Origin: CAZCPB01 sp044223975
GTDB lineage: Bacteria; Planctomycetota; Phycisphaerae; Phycisphaerales; UBA1924
Assembly: GCA_044223975.1 (NCBI GenBank)
Contig: JBGALI010000008.1
Coordinates: forward strand, 1-64,000
Direction of reading: 5' to 3'
Length of the DNA stretch: 64,000 bases
Shown here: piece after piece, positions 8,464 to 24,244 of the stretch
Layout: each line of letters opens with the position of its first letter
Position numbering within the stretch: position 1 is the stretch's first letter
Translations under genes and position numbers: made by a program
The notes under the pieces: generated by a model
What the model saw: the letters and a program-made list of their open reading frames with translations, nothing else
Database searches by the model: none
Told to the model about the DNA's origin: nothing

Positions 8464-9244
8464 CCACGTGCCATGATTGCATGATTGCGCGGACGACGTT
8501 TACGATCTCATCACCGCTGGCTTGTACCTCCATGATCTGCAGCACCTTGGATCGCCTTTGATACATGTAAAGACGGATCTTTGAGCCGTCGCGTTCCTCA
8601 ACACAGGCGAGTCCGGCGACGTCGCCTGCATTCAGCACGGGCAGTTCCGATTTCAAGGGTGTTAGCGCGCGCTTTAGAGCTAATCTTGCGGCATACGCGT
8701 CCGCTTCCTCGCTCGGCAAGAGTGCCAGTCGCCAATGACCCATGGGGACCGCGGACAGAACCCGCCCAATTGCGGCCGCCCAATCGTCCTCAACTTCGCG
8801 TTTCAATGATGTCGAACCGCGCTCCACGGCGAGGCCATACACAATTCCCAGCAGCTTGCAGTCATCTTGAACCAGTTTGGCCGTGCGGTCCCGGTTCATG
8901 GCATCGTCAAGAAACACGTATCCGCCATCCATCACCACCTGCTTCCCTAGCCTTGTCGCGTGCGCCCGGGGATGCACGCTCGCGGGGAGCCGGATTCGCG
9001 TGGTTCCGACAGTGATTTCTTCGCTGAGTTCATTGGCGATTGGCGCCATGGCTTCCTGGCGCACCACGAGACTTAGACGACCATCAGCTCGATCTTCATC
9101 GATGATTCGTGCGTAGGCCAGATGCCGAGGGGCTTGCCATACAAATCCAACGGCTGCGATGGCGCAACCGACAAGCAGAAGCAGCCACCACTTCCACCTA
9201 TGCCAAGTCCCGTATGTGGGGGCAGTTGCATCGCTTTGGTGCAT
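8456..9244 (-). CDS. Hypothetical single-pass membrane protein
   Basis: A 262-residue protein with a short cytoplasmic start, one membrane segment (about 18-37, WKWWLLLLVGCAIAAVGFVW) and an alpha/beta-looking outer domain of about 220 residues. No family was recognised. Codon third positions look less GC-rich than in neighbours such as glmS or carB, which may point to transfer or weak selection. It overlaps the start of the next gene by 8 bases, so the two are probably co-transcribed. The frame, the ATG and the overlap support a real gene. Confidence 0.65.
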   Translation of the reverse strand: MHQSDATAPTYGTWHRWKWWLLLLVGCAIAAVGFVWQAPRHLAYARIIDEDRADGRLSLVVRQEAMAPIANELSEEITVGTTRIRLPASVHPRAHATRLGKQVVMDGGYVFLDDAMNRDRTAKLVQDDCKLLGIVYGLAVERGSTSLKREVEDDWAAAIGRVLSAVPMGHWRLALLPSEEADAYAARLALKRALTPLKSELPVLNAGDVAGLACVEERDGSKIRLYMYQRRSKVLQIMEVQASGDEIVNVVRAIMQSWHVVE

Positions 9245-9281
9245 CGGCTCATCGTACCGGCATGCACTTTGCGGTGTGGCC

Positions 9282-11111
<1,830 letters not shown>

Positions 11112-11229
11112 GCCGCACGTTCCTTCCGCTTGAGGGGGGCGTGGGCTGCCTCGACCCCCGGGGTAGATGTCCGAATTCGATCCGACTTCCTACGCCTCGA
11201 CCGACTCCAATGATCGACCAAATGAAACC

Positions 11230-11260
11230 CTTATATGTACGCCGGGGTCGAGGTCGTCAA
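11230..11260 (-). promoter_or_regulatory. Candidate sigma-70 promoter of glmS
   Basis: On the minus strand TTGACG (11260-11255) is followed 17-19 bases later by an AT-rich CATATAAG (11237-11230). It starts a few bases after the stop of the upstream pseudopilin gene and would leave a leader of roughly 110-120 bases before glmS. The -35 fits the consensus well; the -10 register is uncertain. Confidence 0.4.
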
Positions 11261-11262
11261 AT

Positions 11263-11802
11263 CTATTCTTGACCATCGGCACCGACCGAGGACACCTCTG
11301 TGGGTGCGCCGATACTGCCGACCGCCCCCCCGCCGTCGGCGGAGAGAGCAACCTCGCGGGTGCCGTTCACGAGGTTGTAGAGCGCCAGGGTCTCCGAGTC
11401 CGACCCCTGCGGGGATACCCGACCCCGCACGATGCCAAGGGTGCTGTTGTACCAGAACGCCCCGTCCGTCAGGCTGGTGGCGGCCATGTTTCCGGGGTGC
11501 TGGAGAAGTCCCTTGTACACGTCGATGGGCACCGACTGAACGGGGAGGAGGGCGTTTCGGGGCCACCGGCTCCCGGCAAACATGACCGAGGTCAGGACGG
11601 TCGGCCAGTTCCCGGTGGCGGCTTGTTCCTCGTCGACGGTGGCTTGGATGGCTCGGACCGCCTCGCGCGTGGTGGCGATCCTGGTTCGCGTTGCCATGTC
11701 GCCGAATCTCGCGACCGCAACCGCGGCGACGATCCCCATGATCACCACCACGATCACCAGTTCGATTAGGCTGAAAGCGCGATCTGAGCGGGAGCCGAGC
11801 AC
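11263..11802 (-). CDS. Type II secretion/type IV pilus-like pseudopilin
   Basis: A 179-residue protein with a class III prepilin leader: a short basic start, then the cleavage motif AFSLIELVIVVVIMGIVAA (about residues 9-27). Phe would be residue 1 of the mature, N-methylated protein and Glu is at position 5. The hydrophobic helix leads into a Thr/Arg-rich alphaN segment and a C-terminal domain with a WYNSTLGIVRGRV stretch typical of planctomycete pseudopilins. The start is GTG. It lies alone, well away from the pilus/secretion operon at 40-47 kb, and could be an extra minor pseudopilin for that machine. Confidence 0.8.
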   Translation of the reverse strand: MLGSRSDRAFSLIELVIVVVIMGIVAAVAVARFGDMATRTRIATTREAVRAIQATVDEEQAATGNWPTVLTSVMFAGSRWPRNALLPVQSVPIDVYKGLLQHPGNMAATSLTDGAFWYNSTLGIVRGRVSPQGSDSETLALYNLVNGTREVALSADGGGAVGSIGAPTEVSSVGADGQE

Positions 11803-12031
11803 GGTACTATCGGATCGTCCTGCGCAGGCGTTGCCTTCACGTGCCCCATGGGTCGCCCCGCCGGTTCACCGGCTGTGCGGCTTGTGCGTGGAGCGATAAC
11901 ACCTCGTGCCGAATCGTGCCCGGGGGAGGGCCGGGGATGGTCATTCCCGGACCGTGTGCGTACGCTTGCCCGGTTTTGCGCTTGCCGCGATCGAGGAGCC
12001 ATCCGCCACCTCTCGCCGCCTGGGGAACGCC

Positions 12032-15682
<3,651 letters not shown>

Positions 15683-16279
15683 CCGTTCGGAGCCGGGGCC
15701 TCGACCAGGCCGCACTCAGGGCACACGCCGGTGTCGATGCCCACGAGCGAGTATCCGCACGCACTGCAGGCGTGAGGATCTACCGCTACGCCGACGCGTC
15801 GGACGCTCCGGAGGATCCAGACGATCACGGTCCCGATCACTCCGCCGGCGATCATGCCGGCCAGAAGGATCGGGTGGGCCAGGTTCTGCGAGAAGCTCAG
15901 GGGCCACACCCAGAAGTGCCAGTCGCGGCGGAACAGCGCCCCGACCACGAAGCCGAGCGTGAGCAGGAACGTGCCGACCCACGCCGTGCGGATGCGCGGG
16001 TACCACCCTGTGATGAGCACCATGCAGGCGGGCAGGAGCAGGTTGACCACACCGGCCATTCCCAGCTTGGGATTGATGCCCAAGGTGCTCAGCAGGGGAC
16101 CGAGGTCGCTGACGATGAACCCCAGCACGAAACCGGCCGCGCCGTAGAGCGCCAGGGCGATTCGCCAGAGCGGCGGAGAGACGTATCGCACACCCTCAAG
16201 GATCGGCATGGGCGCCGGTCGTACGCGAGCCAATCGCCGCGGGTTCGACGCCGAGGGCGCGTCGGGATGGGAATGACCA

Positions 16280-17284
16280 TTAGAACTGCGCCGCGGTGAA
16301 CGTCTTGCCCGTGGTCTCGCGGTCCCACGTGTGCGACGGGCCGCGCTTGCTCTCGTAGAACTCCCACATCTCGAACCAGTAGCTGCGGAAGGCCTGGTTG
16401 CCGAAGGGGGCGTAGTGCTTGTGGACCTTCTCCATCACCTGCGCGCTCGTGCCCTTGTACTTGAGGATGGTCCTGCCGTGGCGCACGCTCTCGGTGTCGA
16501 GCGGCAGGCGGGCGTAGCGGCCCAGGAGCTGCATGATGTTTGCCGCGGCGTAGGGGCCGATACCGGGGAGTTCGAGGAGGGCCGCGTGGATGTCGTTGTC
16601 GGGAGTCGACGGGTCCTCGAACCATTCGGTGTCGATCCCGCCCTTGCGGCCCGCGACGAACATGCGTGCGAGTTCGACGATGCGCTTGTCGCGGTAGCCA
16701 ACCGAGCAGCGGGCGCGGAGCGTGCCAATGCGAGTGCGTGCAAGCGTGCCTGGAGTGGGGAACGCGTGGTAAGCGCAGTAGCCCTTCTGCTCGGAGCGTC
16801 CGCCGACGACTTCACAGAGTCTCTGATTCATCTTGATTGTGCTGGGCCACGCCACGTTGCAACTCGTGACCGTCTTGAGTACATCCTCGAACAGTGTCGG
16901 GGAACGAAAGAGACGGCCACGACCTGATTTCTTCCAGCGGGGGTCAACGGCGTGGAATGCCGCGATGTCTTCCTCGCTCTCATCCAGTCGGAGCATGCGG
17001 GCGATCTGACGCTTCGCTTCCGTGCGCTCTGTGCGGCTGAGCCCTCTGTCGAATGCAATGCAAAGATCTCCGCCCCATGTTGGCTTGGACTTGCCCTCTC
17101 GCCAAGGCATTTGCACGATGGCGCACGCCGCCGGACCTTCGGCGAGGGCAAGCGTTCTCTCAAGAGCCCCGGCGCCATGCTTGGGAACCCAGTGATTCGG
17201 CGCGAGCAAAAAATATCCGTACGAGCAGACATCGCGGGCGAGTACGTAGTCGCGTGGCGGCGTGATGGAGAGTCGGGTTCCCAT
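16280..17284 (-). CDS. HhH-GPD superfamily DNA glycosylase (AlkA/OGG-like)
   Basis: A 334-residue protein with an AlkA/OGG-like N-terminal domain (DYVLARDVCSYGYFLLAPN) and a C-terminal helix-hairpin-helix glycosylase fold. The hairpin is ELPGIGPYAAANIMQLLGR (about 238-256), followed by the catalytic Asp in PLDTESV (D263). The helix-hairpin-helix has no lysine at the OGG/EndoIII position, so a monofunctional glycosylase that removes alkylated bases is expected. No C-terminal Fe-S cysteine cluster is present. It follows the amidotransferase gene by 16 bp on the same strand. Base composition seems milder than in carB. The exact substrate is not known. Confidence 0.8.
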   Translation of the reverse strand: MGTRLSITPPRDYVLARDVCSYGYFLLAPNHWVPKHGAGALERTLALAEGPAACAIVQMPWREGKSKPTWGGDLCIAFDRGLSRTERTEAKRQIARMLRLDESEEDIAAFHAVDPRWKKSGRGRLFRSPTLFEDVLKTVTSCNVAWPSTIKMNQRLCEVVGGRSEQKGYCAYHAFPTPGTLARTRIGTLRARCSVGYRDKRIVELARMFVAGRKGGIDTEWFEDPSTPDNDIHAALLELPGIGPYAAANIMQLLGRYARLPLDTESVRHGRTILKYKGTSAQVMEKVHKHYAPFGNQAFRSYWFEMWEFYESKRGPSHTWDRETTGKTFTAAQF

Positions 17285-17300
17285 GAGATCAGACTGTTCT

Positions 17301-18041
17301 CTAAGCCGACAGCCGCTGCTTCACCGGGAACAAATACGTCGCCAGGTTGACGCACAGCCGGTCGCTGATCCGGGCGTAGTTGGCGTAGTGCTTCTCGGCT
17401 TGGGCCGCGACGTCTGCGGGGGTCACGCACGCGGCTTCCATGTCGCCGCAGCTGGCCTTCATCAGGCCGTCGACCATGGGCTTGTCGCACTCAAAGTGGT
17501 ACTGGAACGCGTAGGTGCGCACGCCGACCTTGAAGACCGCGTTCCTGGCGTTGGGGCTGGTCGCCAGCAGCATCGCGCCCGGCGGCAGCTGCGAAACTTC
17601 CTGGCCGCAGCTGTAGAGTTGCTCGTGGTTCCAGGGGATGCCGGCGAGCATGGTCTCGGTCTGGCCCGCGATGGTGTGGGAGGTGGCGTAGAAGCCCACG
17701 GCGGGCTTGTCCTTGGCCGTCACCTTGCCGCCCAGGGCGTGGCCGATCATCTGGCAGCCCAGGCAGATCCCGATGATCGGGATCTCGCGGGCGTGTGCCT
17801 TCTTGAGGAGCTCGACCTCGGCCTGCATCCAGTCGTATTTGTCGACGTCGGTCATGTTCTGCGCGCCGCCGAGGATGACGAGCGCGTGAACGTTGTCGAG
17901 GTCGGTCGGCACGCCCTTGGCTGAACCGATCGGGTTCTTGTGCGGCTCGCGGATGTCGAGGCGGAAGCCGTGATCGCGCAGCGTGGCCCCGAGGCGTCCG
18001 GGTCCGGCGACGTCGTGGTGCTGGAAGATGACGATGGACAT
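17301..18041 (-). CDS. Class I glutamine amidotransferase (GMP synthase-like)
   Basis: A 246-residue cytoplasmic protein with the class I glutaminase fold. The nucleophile elbow is IIGICLGCQMIG (Cys93) and the catalytic His-Glu pair is in QYHFE (H182, E184). A C-terminal helical segment of about 50 residues follows. Stand-alone GATases of this type (COG0518) are common. Some act on gamma-glutamyl conjugates, but no partner synthetase is encoded nearby, so the substrate is open. The downstream glycosylase gene is probably co-transcribed. Confidence 0.85.
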   Translation of the reverse strand: MSIVIFQHHDVAGPGRLGATLRDHGFRLDIREPHKNPIGSAKGVPTDLDNVHALVILGGAQNMTDVDKYDWMQAEVELLKKAHAREIPIIGICLGCQMIGHALGGKVTAKDKPAVGFYATSHTIAGQTETMLAGIPWNHEQLYSCGQEVSQLPPGAMLLATSPNARNAVFKVGVRTYAFQYHFECDKPMVDGLMKASCGDMEAACVTPADVAAQAEKHYANYARISDRLCVNLATYLFPVKQRLSA

Positions 18042-18118
18042 GGTGAACCTCCGGCTGGGCCGAATAGTACACGGCGCCCGGCCGGAGTCTCACCTGCGTT
18101 GTTCGGACCGGCGCGGGC

Positions 18119-19555
<1,437 letters not shown>

Positions 19556-19874
19556 GGGGGGTGCTTCTTGCTCAAGAAAACGCGGACAGCGTTCTGAAAA
19601 CCGGGCGGGCGTCTGTCCTTCACGCGCGTCCGGGAGGTTCGTTCCGTGAGTCAGGAGTGTAATCCATCGGGCGGCGGGTGCCACTGTTCCAGCCCGAGGC
19701 CGGCGTGAATCTTCGTACAGGACCGGTAAGCCGCCCGGGGAAGGGACTGGAAGGGATTGACGCGGGAATGTGGTGCCGCGGAGGGGTTCGGGGGGCTTGC
19801 CGGAGTACGCACCGGCCTCTCTTGCGTGTTACGACGGCCGGAGATCCCCCCCGGTGCCGCGCTGCCGCGGCCGG
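19556..19874. other. Intergenic region without a recognised gene
   Basis: This 319-bp stretch lies between the oxidoreductase stop and the S1-protein start, both on the minus strand. I see no coding frame with family similarity, no tRNA and no convincing terminator. It must hold the S1-gene leader and probably its promoter, but no clear -35/-10 pair was found. Confidence 0.5.
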
Positions 19875-20945
19875 TCACTCTCCGCGCTTGATCGCTTCGA
19901 CGATCCGCTCTGCCGTGCGCACGTTGGCGAAGCCGGCCTCGGCGTCGATGGCCGGGCGCCTGCCGCAGCGGACGGCGTCGAGGAACTCCTTGATCTCGGC
20001 GACGATCGGTTCTTCGTCGTCGACTATCAAAGGCTCGATGTTGACCAGCTCGTTCCACTTCAGGCTGGTGAGGTCCATGCCGCGCCGGAGCTGCTCGCGC
20101 ATCTCGCGCATCTGCAGCTCGTTGGCGATGCGGCGGATCATCGTGCCGCTCTTGGCGGCGTAGTCGATCTTGATGTACGCGTTCTCGCCGGTGATGCGGG
20201 TGACGCGCTCGGTCTTGAGGGCCAAGCGGCTTGCGGTGATGTTCACCACGCACGTCGCGCCCCCCAGGGCCTTGACGTTGCGGAACACCAGGCGCGCGTT
20301 GCAGATGTCCTCGTGGTCGGTGATCACGGCCACGCCCGAGGCCTTGATGTCGTCGGGCTCCTGCCCGCCCATGAGCATCAGGATCACGTCGAGGTCGTGG
20401 ATCATCATGTCCATGACCACTCCGACGTCGACCGAGCGGAAGGTCATGGGGCTGACGCGGTGGACCTCGATGAAGCGGGGCACCACCGCGTGGCTGGTCT
20501 CGGTGGCCTTGCGCATGGCCCGCATGATCGGGTTGAATCGCTCGATGTGGCCGACCATCAGCACGCCGCCGGTCTGGTCGGCCACGTCGCGGATGGCCCG
20601 CGCGGTGGGGACGTCGCCGGCGAGCGGCTTTTCGATCAGGCACGCCACGCCCGCGCGGAGCAGCGGCTCGGCCGCTTCGCGGTGGGCGGTGGTGGGGGTG
20701 GCGACGCTGACGGCGTCCACGCCCGCCTCGATCATCTGCTGCACGCTCTCGAAGCCGCGGCAGGAGAATTTCTCGGCGATCTCGCGCCGCCGGGCGGGGT
20801 TGCCGTCGACGACGCCGACGAGCGTGCTGCCCTCGCGCGTGGCGTACACGCGGGCGTGGTGCTGGCCCATGCGCCCGACGCCCACGACGCCGCAACGCAC
20901 GGGGCGCCCTTCGAAGCGATCACGCGGGCTCGCGTCGGAAGTCAC
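19875..20945 (-). CDS. Gfo/Idh/MocA family oxidoreductase
   Basis: A 356-residue NAD(P)-dependent sugar or inositol dehydrogenase-like protein. The N-terminal Rossmann fold reads CGVVGVGRMGQHHARVY. The EKPLAGDVPTAR motif near residue 95 carries the family's catalytic lysine. A C-terminal alpha/beta domain (MHDLDVILMLMGG-like stretch) binds substrate. The GTG start at 20945 overlaps the thioredoxin stop (GTGA) and gives the standard N-terminus. The frame extends 86 codons upstream only as a shadow of trxA. Many planctomycete paralogs exist, and the substrate cannot be assigned. Translational coupling to trxA is likely. Confidence 0.85.
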   Translation of the reverse strand: MTSDASPRDRFEGRPVRCGVVGVGRMGQHHARVYATREGSTLVGVVDGNPARRREIAEKFSCRGFESVQQMIEAGVDAVSVATPTTAHREAAEPLLRAGVACLIEKPLAGDVPTARAIRDVADQTGGVLMVGHIERFNPIMRAMRKATETSHAVVPRFIEVHRVSPMTFRSVDVGVVMDMMIHDLDVILMLMGGQEPDDIKASGVAVITDHEDICNARLVFRNVKALGGATCVVNITASRLALKTERVTRITGENAYIKIDYAAKSGTMIRRIANELQMREMREQLRRGMDLTSLKWNELVNIEPLIVDDEEPIVAEIKEFLDAVRCGRRPAIDAEAGFANVRTAERIVEAIKRGE

Positions 20946-21298
20946 TTCGTTGAAGCCTTTCCGCCTGCAGAGGAGACCTCCGTCAACGCTGCGGCAAGGT
21001 CGTCCTTCTTGGTCAGGCCCACGAAGCGGCGAACGATTTGCCCGTCCTTGAACAGGAACACGGTCGGGATCGCGGAGATCCCCATCTTGACGCTGACCTG
21101 GCGGTTGGCGTCGGTGTCGAGCTTGCCCACCTTGACCTTGCCGGCGAACTGATCGGCCAGGGCTTCGATCGTGGGGGTGAGCATGCGGCAGGGCATGCAC
21201 CACTCCGCCCAGAAGTCCACCAGCACGGGCTGGCTCGACTTGACCACCTCGGCCTCGAAGTTCGCGTCCGTGAACGTGTGAATATTGGCGCCGGCCAT
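20942..21298 (-). CDS. trxA: Thioredoxin with a CMPC active site
   Basis: A 118-residue thioredoxin: FWAEWCMPCRM holds the redox cysteines C34 and C37, and AIPTVFLFKDG carries the cis-proline. Length and fold pattern match TrxA. The dipeptide between the cysteines is Met-Pro instead of the near-universal Gly-Pro of thioredoxin. In this family that position tunes redox potential and partner choice, so the protein may be less reducing than E. coli Trx. A thiol-disulfide reductase in the cytoplasm is expected, as no signal peptide is seen. The gene overlaps the downstream oxidoreductase gene by 4 bases. Confidence 0.93.
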   Translation of the reverse strand: MAGANIHTFTDANFEAEVVKSSQPVLVDFWAEWCMPCRMLTPTIEALADQFAGKVKVGKLDTDANRQVSVKMGISAIPTVFLFKDGQIVRRFVGLTKKDDLAAALTEVSSAGGKASTK

Positions 21299-21411
21299 AA
21301 TGACTCCGTGAACGAGGCGCTATCCCGGCACCCCGTAGGTTCTGCGAATGCTAGGCCCCGTGCCCGGAACGTCACCCGGGCACCGGAATTCAACCCCACA
21401 TTTGGATGCCG

Positions 21412-22326
21412 TCAGGGGCCCTTGGGTTCCGGCGAGGACGTACAAGCCTCCCACGCGGCCCGCAGGGCCTGGGCGTGCTCGGGGACGTCGTGCACGCGGA
21501 ACAGGCGGGCGCCGGCGACCATGTGCGCCACGCTCAGGGCCAGGGTCCCCGCCAGGCGATCTTCGGGGGCCGAATCGCGTCCGAGGCTGACCCGCCCCAC
21601 GAAGCTCTTGCGGGAGAGCGCGCTGAGCACCGGGAAGCCGAGCGAGGCCAGGCGCGGTGTGGCACGGATCAGTTCGAGGTTCTGATCCACGCTCTTGCCG
21701 AACCCAAGCCCGGGGTCGATGACGATCGATTCGCGTGCGAGACCGGCGTCGGTGGCCGCCTGCGCCCGCGATTCCAGGAACGTGCGTACATCCTCGATGA
21801 CGTTGTGGTACCGAGGCTCGGCGGCGTAGCGGTCGGAGTATGAGTCCGTTTCCGGCGGTCGGAGGCGGTGCATGAGCACGAGCCCGGCGCCGCGTGCCGC
21901 GGTGAGCGCGAGCATCGCGCCGTCGTCGGTCCCGGCGGAGACGTCGTTGATCGCGTCCGCGCCGGCGTCGAGGGCGGCGCGGGCGACCTCCGCGAGCGTG
22001 GTGTCGATGCTCACCGGGGCCGACGCGGTGCCGCGCCGGGCGCGGAGTTGCGCCAGAAAGGGAATCAGGCGGCGGACCTGCTCTTCGGCGGGGACCCGCG
22101 CGGCACCGGGGCGCGTCGATTCGGCGCCCACGTCGAGCATGTCGGCGCCCTCGCCGATCGCACGTTCGGCGTGATCGACGGCGGCGCTCGCGTCGGCAAA
22201 GCGGGCGCCGACGTGGAACGAATCGGGCGTGAGATTGATGATGGCCACCAGGCGCGGGCGGTCGAGCGGCAGGGATCGGCCGTGGGCGAGGGTCCAGACG
22301 GTGGGATGGGAGTTCGCGAGTGCCAT
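21412..22326 (-). CDS. folP: Dihydropteroate synthase
   Basis: A 304-residue cytoplasmic folate enzyme that joins p-aminobenzoate to hydroxymethyl-dihydropterin pyrophosphate. Family motifs are in order: INLTPDSFHVGARF (loop 1), DVGAESTRPGA (loop 2), INDVSAG, LMHRL, DPGLGFGKSVDQN and ALSRKSFVG. The start is the ATG at 22326; the open frame runs 112 codons further, but only as Arg/Pro-rich shadow. No other folate gene is next to it. The next gene downstream is trxA, 113 bp away on the same strand. Confidence 0.94.
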   Translation of the reverse strand: MALANSHPTVWTLAHGRSLPLDRPRLVAIINLTPDSFHVGARFADASAAVDHAERAIGEGADMLDVGAESTRPGAARVPAEEQVRRLIPFLAQLRARRGTASAPVSIDTTLAEVARAALDAGADAINDVSAGTDDGAMLALTAARGAGLVLMHRLRPPETDSYSDRYAAEPRYHNVIEDVRTFLESRAQAATDAGLARESIVIDPGLGFGKSVDQNLELIRATPRLASLGFPVLSALSRKSFVGRVSLGRDSAPEDRLAGTLALSVAHMVAGARLFRVHDVPEHAQALRAAWEACTSSPEPKGP

Positions 22327-22350
22327 GAAGTCGGAAGCAGAAAGCGTAGA

Positions 22351-22373
22351 GGCGGGCGGGATGCCTGCCCCAC
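22351..22373 (-). repeat. Dispersed palindromic repeat, GTGGGGCAGG family
   Basis: Read on the minus strand this is GTGGGGCAGG-CA-TCCC-GCCCGCC, matching the 49771-49793 copy at 19 of 23 positions. It can fold as a 7-bp stem with one mismatch. It lies 25-47 bases upstream of the folP start. Confidence 0.7.
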
Positions 22374-22389
22374 CCGATTGATCAGGAAG

Positions 22390-22418
22390 AAAAAAGGCCC
22401 GGGCGTGTGCCCGGGCCT
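22390..22418 (-). terminator. Rho-independent terminator of the 22448-24244 gene
   Basis: A perfect 10-bp GC-rich stem (AGGCCCGGGC on the plus strand, 22395-22404, pairing with 22409-22418) closes a GTGT loop. On the minus strand it is followed directly by six U residues. It sits 30 bases past the stop of the minus-strand gene, in the right orientation. This is the clearest intrinsic terminator in the window. Confidence 0.9.
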
Positions 22419-22447
22419 CTGTGCGTCGGAATGGGATGAAGATCAGA

Positions 22448-24244
22448 TCAGAACCGCGGGGGCTTGGCGTCCTTCTCGGCGGGGGCCGCGCCGTCCTCGG
22501 CTTCGGCCTCGCCGCCGCCGGCCATGTCCTTGATGGCGGCGATGACGCTCTTGGGGACGTAGAGGCGGGTGTGCATGCCGCCGTCGTTGTTGGTGATGCC
22601 CATCGCGATCGGGGGGAGGGAGGCGGGCGTCTTGCCGCCGCCGCCCATGAACATCGCGGCAAGGTCCATGAGGGGCTTGACGTTGAGATAACCCTCGGCG
22701 GTGCGGTCGCTCTGCAGTTTGGCGCCGGCGTTCTTGTAGTCGGAGTTCTCGCCGAGGGTCTTCTTGCCCTTGGCGGCGTCGAGGGCCATGGTCATGAGCG
22801 GGGTGTTCTGGGCCATGGTCATGACCACGGCGTTGTCGAGCGTGGCGACGAAGCCCGACGGGCCGCCGGCGGGGCCGTACATCATCATGACGCCCTGCTG
22901 CGACTGCTGGCCGTTGGGCGAGTTGGGGTCGACGGTGATCTGCGCGGCGTACTTGTCGACCTTGACGCCGCTGATCTCAGCCGCGGCGGGCTCGTAGGTG
23001 GTCTTGAACGTCATGCCGTTGTCGGTCTTGCCGTTCATGCCCGTGATGCTGTCGCGCATGGCCTTGGTGTAGCCCGCGGGGTCGGAGGTCTGGGCGTAGA
23101 CGACGCCGTTGGCCAGGAGGCCGCCCGAGAGCATGCCCGCCGTCTGGCCGATGACGACGCCGGTGCCGTCGAGCTTGTCGATGCCCTTGGTGAAATTGTC
23201 GAACATGCTCGGCGACTTGCCGTCGGAGAGCTTGGCGAGCTCGCCCATCATCTGCTTGACGTTGGGGCCGGAGGTGTCGACGGAGAAGGTGGCGAGGTAG
23301 GGCTGGTCGGGGAGGCGCCCCGCGAACGCCGCGGCCTTGCCCTTGGTCTGGCAGAGCTTGGCGGATGCGGAGCCCTCTTTGAACTGAGCGCCAAGGTCGA
23401 GCCACACGCCCGCGTCGTCGATGCCCACTCCCATGACGCCGACGGTGGCGTCGCGCGAGAAGGCGTTGAACGTGCTCTCGACCATCTCGACGGCCTTCTC
23501 GTTGTTCTGCTGGCCGCCCATCATCATGGCCATCTGCATCTGCTGCTTGAAGCCCTGGAAGCCTTCCTTCATCTTGGGCCCGAGGGCCTGGATGTTGGAG
23601 ATGATGACGGTGTCGGTGGTGTCGGCAATGCGGGTGCCGACGGGGCCGAGCGCAGCCTTGTGGGCCGCCAGGTGTCCGGCCGCGCCCTCAAACTTCTCCA
23701 CGATCTCCTTGACGGGGCCGAGGGCGAGGTAGCCCCCGCCGATGTCCTTGGCGAACATGGGGCCGTCGAAGGGCGACTCCTGGCCGTCGGGAGTCTTGAG
23801 TTCGATCACGCCCTTGCCTGCCTCGGCGCCGAACGCCTTGAGGAACGCGGCCTGGTCGCTGACGGGGACGATGAGGACGAGCGGCCCCTGCTCGCCGTCT
23901 TCGTCGGCCTCCTCTTCCATCTCGTCCTTCTTGGCGGGCTTGGCTTCCTTGGCCTTGTCCTTGGGGTCCTGGAGGAGGGCCAGGGCCATGGAGCCCTTGC
24001 GGTTGAGGCCGGGCGTCTTCATGAGCTTGAAGGCCATGGCCATCTCGCCGGCGTCCTGCGGGACCTTGAGGTCGGTCATGAGCTTGCCGACGCGCGTGTC
24101 GAACTGTTCGAGATCGCGGATGGCCGCGACCACCAGCGCATCGTTGGGCACGCGATCCAAAGCCGCGGGCACGTCCGCCCAGGCCGGGATCGACGCCAGC
24201 GCGGTCCCCGCGAGCATTACCATCCGACGCATCGCCGTCCTCAT
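22448..24244 (-). CDS. Secreted hypothetical protein
   Basis: A 598-residue protein with a signal peptide (MRTAMRRMVMLAGTALASIPAWA, likely cut after AWA). It starts with a PAALDRVPNDALVVAAIRDL segment like those of planctomycete DUF3352-type proteins. An acidic/Lys-rich linker lies near residues 92-118, a Met/Gln-rich stretch (MQMAMMMGGQQNN) near 234-247, and a charged Ala/Glu tail at the end. No catalytic motif was recognised. The length and repeated alpha/beta pattern suggest two related halves. It ends at a strong terminator and appears monocistronic. The function is unknown. Confidence 0.75.
   Translation of the reverse strand: MRTAMRRMVMLAGTALASIPAWADVPAALDRVPNDALVVAAIRDLEQFDTRVGKLMTDLKVPQDAGEMAMAFKLMKTPGLNRKGSMALALLQDPKDKAKEAKPAKKDEMEEEADEDGEQGPLVLIVPVSDQAAFLKAFGAEAGKGVIELKTPDGQESPFDGPMFAKDIGGGYLALGPVKEIVEKFEGAAGHLAAHKAALGPVGTRIADTTDTVIISNIQALGPKMKEGFQGFKQQMQMAMMMGGQQNNEKAVEMVESTFNAFSRDATVGVMGVGIDDAGVWLDLGAQFKEGSASAKLCQTKGKAAAFAGRLPDQPYLATFSVDTSGPNVKQMMGELAKLSDGKSPSMFDNFTKGIDKLDGTGVVIGQTAGMLSGGLLANGVVYAQTSDPAGYTKAMRDSITGMNGKTDNGMTFKTTYEPAAAEISGVKVDKYAAQITVDPNSPNGQQSQQGVMMMYGPAGGPSGFVATLDNAVVMTMAQNTPLMTMALDAAKGKKTLGENSDYKNAGAKLQSDRTAEGYLNVKPLMDLAAMFMGGGGKTPASLPPIAMGITNNDGGMHTRLYVPKSVIAAIKDMAGGGEAEAEDGAAPAEKDAKPPRF

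Noticed and set aside
11906..12031. Upstream extension of CarB from an ATG
   Set aside because: Those 42 residues match no CarB; the TTG at 12032 gives the exact family N-terminus.
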